From assembly GCA_013396995.1 (NCBI GenBank), contig VWZP01010354.1:62001-126000 (forward strand): 64,000 nt of DNA, written 5' to 3'. Origin of the DNA: Dicaeum eximium (taxonomy: Eukaryota > Chordata > Aves > Passeriformes > Dicaeidae). The notes below the pieces were generated by a model that saw nothing but the letters and a program-made list of their open reading frames with translations, had not been told where the DNA came from and did no database searches. The position numbers were made by a program, and so were the translations under genes. Shown piece by piece: positions 58,714 to 64,000 of this stretch (positions are counted from its first letter, which is position 1; each line of letters starts with the position of its first letter).

Positions 58714-60742
58714 GAAGTCTATTTAGGAGTAGCTGATTAAGCATGTATCTTGTGATCTGTGCTCCCTAACATGAACATACTGCTGTTGTTTCATTGATCC
58801 TTTTATCCCGGATGAATCAGAGCATCTCACCTCTGTGCCTCACCTCAACCCAGCTTCTGAGAGAATGAGATCCAAACCATCCTCTACATATGTAGCAGTG
58901 ACAGAGGAATGGCCAGAAATTCCTCTGCCTGCTCCTTCCCCAAATCCAGGTTTCCTCCACTGCCAGGCTCCTGCTTCAGGCTGTGACCATTCAGTGTCTG
59001 GCCCATTTTTGCAGCAGTAATTTGGGATGGATAATGCTGTTGCTCTGCATTGCTCAGATAAATCCCCATTTATTTCCCATCTCATTGGCTCTGAGGGATA
59101 ATTGGAACACAGTCCTACAGTTTGGCCCATTAAAAATACCAGCAAGAGTGGAGAATTTTGCCTTTTGAATTATATTTATGCTTGTGTCTGAATTATATTT
59201 TATTGAACATGTTTTGATACCCTCCCCATGTGTTGTAACTGCACCAGCAGGGAGCTGCCAACTCTGCTGTCTGATGATTGACATCTGATCTTCTACTGTG
59301 AGATTAGGACCCTCTTTAGAGCTGTAAAGAGCTATAAACCAAGGCAGGATATTGGTGCGGAGATCACTGATATGATTGTCTGTCTGCATTTTGAGACAGT
59401 GATGCCTTGCTCGTGGTGTTGTTGCTGTGCCATGTAAAAAAAACTCCATCTCATGCTTCAGCACAGTTCACTGTCTAGCACAAATTATACTAAAACATGC
59501 TGAGATAGGCAGCAGATAATAAGAAAAAGGGAAGCAGAGTGATACTATAAAAAAAGCTATTTTTTAAAAGTAGTATTGATTGTCTCCCTCTGAATTCCAA
59601 CACATAACTTGCTCAGGCTCTCTCTGCAAATGTTTATCTCATTAATACATCTGCCTGGAACATTTACTACCAGTTTGTAACAGTTCAAGGCAGGGAAAGC
59701 CATGAGCAATGTGGTGTGGCCCCAGACTTTACAACAAACTAATCACTTGTGACTGCAAGACAAGTGAGGGTGTTATTACCCCCGCTATTAATTTTTTTAT
59801 CTCTGTTATGGGGAAGATTGCAATAAACCCTGCTCTGACCTCGCTGTCTTTGAAACGGAAAGGCTTTTAGAGGCTGATTCTTTAGCTGCAAAACTTTCTG
59901 TGCTTCATGCATCAGCACATCCTCACTGGTATCCACCAGGATAAAGGATGCTGATTAATTGATTAAATCTTGCTAACAGTGCTCTGAGACTTCACAAAAA
60001 TGCATATTGAAAAGGAGAACTTCATCGAGGTAATCTTGGATACCACATTTAATCTGTTCTATCTGCCCAGGAATGATGAAGACTTCCTAACAAATCCTGC
60101 TGCAATGGTGGGGATTTGACATTTAGCATTTCTACAGCTCAGCCATCTCTCAGCATTTACCCTGGTGTGTATGTGCTCATCATGGTGTTATGTCCTGCTC
60201 CTGGAGTCAAAAATTAGCAAGATCCTATTAGCAGTGGGAACTGAGCATGACTGGGGAGACAATTGGAGGTGTTCCAGTCATCTAATAATACTTTTTGCTT
60301 AGAGATAATAACAGTCCAGTTATGTTAATTTTTTGCTTGGCACATCCAGTGTGCCACTGACAATGATGGCCCATAAGTGTTTTTATGAGGGCTTAATGCA
60401 CATTCTGGGATTCTGCAAAGCAATTGTTAAGAGTTAAATGCAGGACAAATCAGATGGTTAATCAGCATGTGAATGCACGAGGAGCCATATCTGCAGACCA
60501 GGCACTGCTATTTTTAAATCTCTGGGGAGCTCTGCCACCAGATGGGCTTTTTTTTTTTTTGAGCTATGAGTACTCCTCAGAACAATTTGGTTTGGGTCTT
60601 ATGCAACCTCTAGTAATTTTGTGAATACCCTTCTGCAACTGCTCTGCCTGCCTCCTTATTTTTTAGGTAGGGAGCAATCAATAGTAAGAAAGTTACAGTT
60701 AATCCTGTGTTTCCCAGGTTGGATGGAGCTTGGGCCTGATGG
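58714..60742. other. No gene recognised; possible conserved non-coding stretch
   Basis: No gene found. The stretch from about 59740 to 60480 is repeat-free with several homeodomain-like TAATTG/TTAAT cores and octamer-like ATGCATAT, but this is weak evidence. The 136-codon minus frame at 59054-59464 has no recognised domain. Confidence 0.35.
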
Positions 60743-60945
60743 GGATATTTGGCCTTGTTTTACCTGTCTTGACCCTTGGGATACATTAGGAATAGTTCAG
60801 AATGAGATGTCCCAGCCCTGGAAATGTCCAAGGCCAGGTTGGATAGGGCTTGGAGCAACCTGGAATAGTGGAAGGTGTCGCTGCCCATGGAATGAGATGA
60901 TCCTCAAGCTCCCTTCTAACCCAAGCCATTCCATGATTCTAAGTA
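60743..60945 (+). mobile_element. Chimeric repeat: unknown leader plus CR1 3' tail, copy 1
   Basis: A leader of about 75 bp starting ATGGGGATATTTGGCC is followed by a CR1 3' end: CCCTGGAAATGTCCAAGGCC, TTGGATAGGGCTTGGAGCAA and TGGAATGAGATGATCCTCAA. It closes with the CR1 terminus CCATTCCATGATTCTAAG. The leader is absent from the standard CR1 3' region seen elsewhere in this window but recurs at 63869. Just upstream (60715-60742) lies another small CR1-like piece, GGTTGGATGGAGCTTGGG. Confidence 0.7.
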
Positions 60946-63868
60946 TTCAAAGATACAAACTCACTGATTTTGGAAGTTAAACATCTGGATATGAATGCGG
61001 TTTCTACATCCCTTTGTTAGCCTGGATTTTTAACCTCCAGTTAATTCCTGGAAGTAAATAAACAACTTCACAGCTTGAGGTTATTTGAAAATTGCTAAGT
61101 GGGGTTTTGTCATATTTAATTTAAAATTGACCAAAACATATACAGGCTCAAAAGATAGGATGTTAGAAGGAAGTTGAAGGTGAAAACATCTGTTATTCAG
61201 TAATTTTTCTTCCTGTGTCTCTAACATGTTAATTTTTCTCCCTGCTCCTAAAAAAATAGGGGAGACAATTTCCATTAGAAGTGGATGAGTTGTAAGGGCA
61301 AGTGGAGGGTTTTCTACTTTGAAATCTAAATTATTTAGTCTTCAGAATCACTGCCCAAGTGCTCAATTGTCACATGTTCCACCTCCATGACCACATTATC
61401 TATTAAAACATCTGCAATGACTTTTTTATTAATAGGCAACGTCATGATTTTCCTCTAGCAAACTTCCCCAGGGCTTCATCTCTACTCTGAGCAAGACAAT
61501 AATATTTCCTCGCACTAAGAAAAATCTTGTCAAGAATTTTGACGTTTCTTCTGACCATTAATTAAGCTTGAAAAGCACTTACCAACACTACTATTAGCAC
61601 TTCATACCTGGCTAAACCTACGGAGAAAGAAGTGAAGATAGCAATTTAATATACTGTTAAATAAATGTGCAGCGAGGAGAACATGATACAGAAACATAAA
61701 TACAACCAACGGAAAACTTGTTTTTCTACTTTGATCAAGAACTAGAGGCTTCTGGTAAATACTCAGAATATGTTTTGTTATATACTATATACGGTTTTTT
61801 ATATACTCAAAATGCACCACATCATCCTTCCAGTTAGTCCTTTTTCCATTGAAATAATTACTGGAGCAGGACTTCAGCATCTCGTGTAAACATCATTAGC
61901 ACTCATGCTTCTTTCTGGGATACTGAGGGATTTTCCCCCTCTTTTCTTTGTTTTGTCTGTTTCCCCTTTCTCCCAGGAATACCATTTCTCTTTGATGTGC
62001 TATGTTTGTTCCCACAAAGAATTTGGGTTCTGAGAATCTGACATTTTCCAACAGAAACCCATTCCATGAGAAAATGTCCAAGTCAGTAATTTCTCTAACT
62101 ACAACCAGTTTGCCTCCCATGGGCCCAGATCCAGCAGCAATCACACAAATATCAACACAACTTTGCTAGCTCTTCCAGCCCAGCCTGCTCCTGTAGCCAT
62201 GGTTTATATAAAACCTAATACAGAGAGACATTTCTATCTTTTTCTGGGGTGCTACAGTGCTGTCTCTCTGTGACCATCAATGGATGCCTGATAGATTTAA
62301 ATCTAAAATTGGATTTAGAATTTAATTTCAAATCAAATTTCAAATTTAATCTAAAAATACATTTATTATAAAGCTCTCTCCCAATGGATATAAGTATAAA
62401 GAAACCCCTCTGCAAACATAACATGGAAAAGGTGTTTTTTTTTTTTTTACTGACAGTTCCTGCCAACTTTCTCCCCCTGGTCCCGGGTTTAAGCTCATTT
62501 GATGGCTTTGAGGAAAGATAAGGATTTGAGGATTGTAGACATCTTTGGTTCATTCCAAATGACAAAAATGGCAGAGGGAAGAGAATGTTTGGAAGTAAAA
62601 ATTCTTTATGAAGGAAATATTTAAAATAAGTGGGATAAATTTCAAATAGATTCTTGTGGCATGACTACTGAATTTATTAGAAGCAGTTTGTTTTATAGCT
62701 TGCACTGACTCTTGAGTGTCCTGGAACATTCTTTGTTTTCTCATTGTCAGTGTGCATTGCAGCAAAACCACATTGCAGTTTGCTCTTCCCCAGCAGACAC
62801 CCTCATTGCAGGTAGAAAACAGAAAAAAAGGCAGAAATTCCCATCAGTTCAGAGCAAATGCTTTCCTATGTGTTTGAAAAACAAAAGCATTGTCTGTAAA
62901 TTTTCAGCACAAGGTTCTGAGAATGAAAAATTATGTATTATGCATACAAAAGTCTGCCAAAATAACAGCAACTCTTGTTAAATTTCTTTTGTCAGGGAGA
63001 AAAACTTGTCTAAATTGCCTTACTATTTTATTAGGAAATGAAAAACAAATATCAAAGTGGTATTTCTTTTAGAGTTGTATTGTAAATGGAGTTAAATATA
63101 TTGAAAAGGTAAACATGATTTGATTGATGTGTATTATATCTCCCTATTTCTCTGTATTTCCGTATTCACATCACATTTAGTTTGATTTTGACCTGGGTTC
63201 TTTTGTTAATGCTCAATATTTTTGTAGGGAAAAGACACCCCGCTTCCCAGGCTGTCATCTGCAAATCCAGAAAGAGAACTGTCTCCTTCTGATCTACCTG
63301 AAGATCACTACAGACCTCTCCATCTGGGCTGCAGTTCTGGCAAATATTCAGGTGTGAAGTAGACTTGAAGCATTTGAAATTCTCAGACAAAAAGAATTGC
63401 AAGCACTTGCTAGACAAAGCCAGTTTAGGTACAGGCAGAATTTTAGCAGAGACTGGGGTGACTACACACTCCTGTACTAAAAATAGAAATACTTCTCCTT
63501 CAAACCTTTATTTAGTTTTCCTACTGCAGAAATGGAGCAAGAAAGGAGCTGTGTTATCAATCAGTCCTAGGACTCTCATGCTGTTGGAACAGGACATGTT
63601 GTGCACTATATATTTATATTTACCCATTCCAAAAGGCTGCAGATTAATTTTTTTTCTCTGACATGAGAAATGTTGGTGGAAGCACTGAAGGATTAGAGAG
63701 TGGCTGTGATTTGCCTGCTAAAGTAAACATGAGCCAATACTGTAACCAGATCACATTCTTGTGGTGGGGTGAAGAGACTTTAATTCTCAGCCACATTGAG
63801 AAGAAGCAAAAAGTGCACCAGGAAGTAGGCTGAGCTTTCTTTAGTGTGGGAATGAAAACATGGGACAA
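60946..63868. other. No gene recognised
   Basis: 2.9 kb of AT-rich sequence with no supported gene. A T run lies at about 62437-62448. Imperfect AAATTT-rich inverted sequence lies at 62295-62350. Frames up to 116 codons are unsupported. Confidence 0.4.
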
Positions 63869-64000
63869 ATGGGGATATTTGGCCTCATTTTACCTGCCTT
63901 GATCCTTGGGATACGTCAAGAATAGTTCACAATGAGATGCCCCATCCCTGGAAGTGTCCAGGTTGGATGAGGCTTGAAGCAACCTGGGATGGTGGAAGGC
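63869..64000 (+). mobile_element. Chimeric repeat: unknown leader plus CR1 3' tail, copy 2 (cut by window end)
   Basis: The same leader (ATGGGGATATTTGGCC onward) joins CR1 sequence at the same point: CATCCCTGGAAGTGTCCAGG, then GCAACCTGGGATGGTGGAAG. By my count the first 83 bases differ from copy 1 at about 10 positions. The window ends before the CR1 terminus. Confidence 0.7.

Overview
The window is vertebrate nuclear DNA, almost certainly from a bird and probably a songbird. The only confident protein-coding gene is an alpha-1A adrenergic receptor. The interspersed repeats are CR1-type LINE 3' ends and long terminal repeats (LTRs) that I recognise as avian or passerine in style. Gene density is low and there is no bacterial-type organisation. 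One ambiguous base (n) lies at 22282.

The gene is ADRA1A on the minus strand, with two coding exons. Exon 1 (28011-28893) encodes residues 1-294, from the N-terminus through TM6. Exon 2 (15819-16330) encodes the rest of the third extracellular loop, TM7 and the cytoplasmic tail. The donor (GTAAGT) and acceptor (TTTTAG) join in phase to give a 464-residue receptor. The intron is 11,680 bp. It carries four CR1 fragments, all in the sense orientation relative to the gene. It also carries a perfect hexanucleotide array of 111 uninterrupted CTCTGT units (18235-18900), about 1.9 kb from the acceptor.

Region by region: 1-15.8 kb lies downstream of ADRA1A. It holds a degenerate long LTR-like element (893-2295), a probable LTR (about 11.2-11.85 kb) and a clean ERVL-class solo LTR with a 5-bp target-site duplication (13324-13974). 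From 15.8 to 28.9 kb is the receptor gene. From 28.9 to 50.7 kb is gene-free upstream DNA with scattered CR1 fragments and microsatellites. From 50.7 to 58.7 kb is an LTR-dense block. Within it, an ERVK-like solo LTR (58312-58623, 6-bp TSD) is inserted into an older element (56884-58708, 5-bp TSD), and both duplications are readable. From 58.7 to 64 kb is mostly unrecognised DNA ending in two copies of an unusual chimeric repeat, a non-CR1 leader joined to a CR1 3' tail.

Most open reading frames in the window are chance or repeat-derived and are not listed as genes. Points most worth a second look are the intronic hexanucleotide expansion, the chimeric CR1-tailed repeat, the nested LTR pair, and an alpha-1D-like Met at receptor position 86. 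Repeat family assignments come from recognition of sequence patterns, not from a database search.
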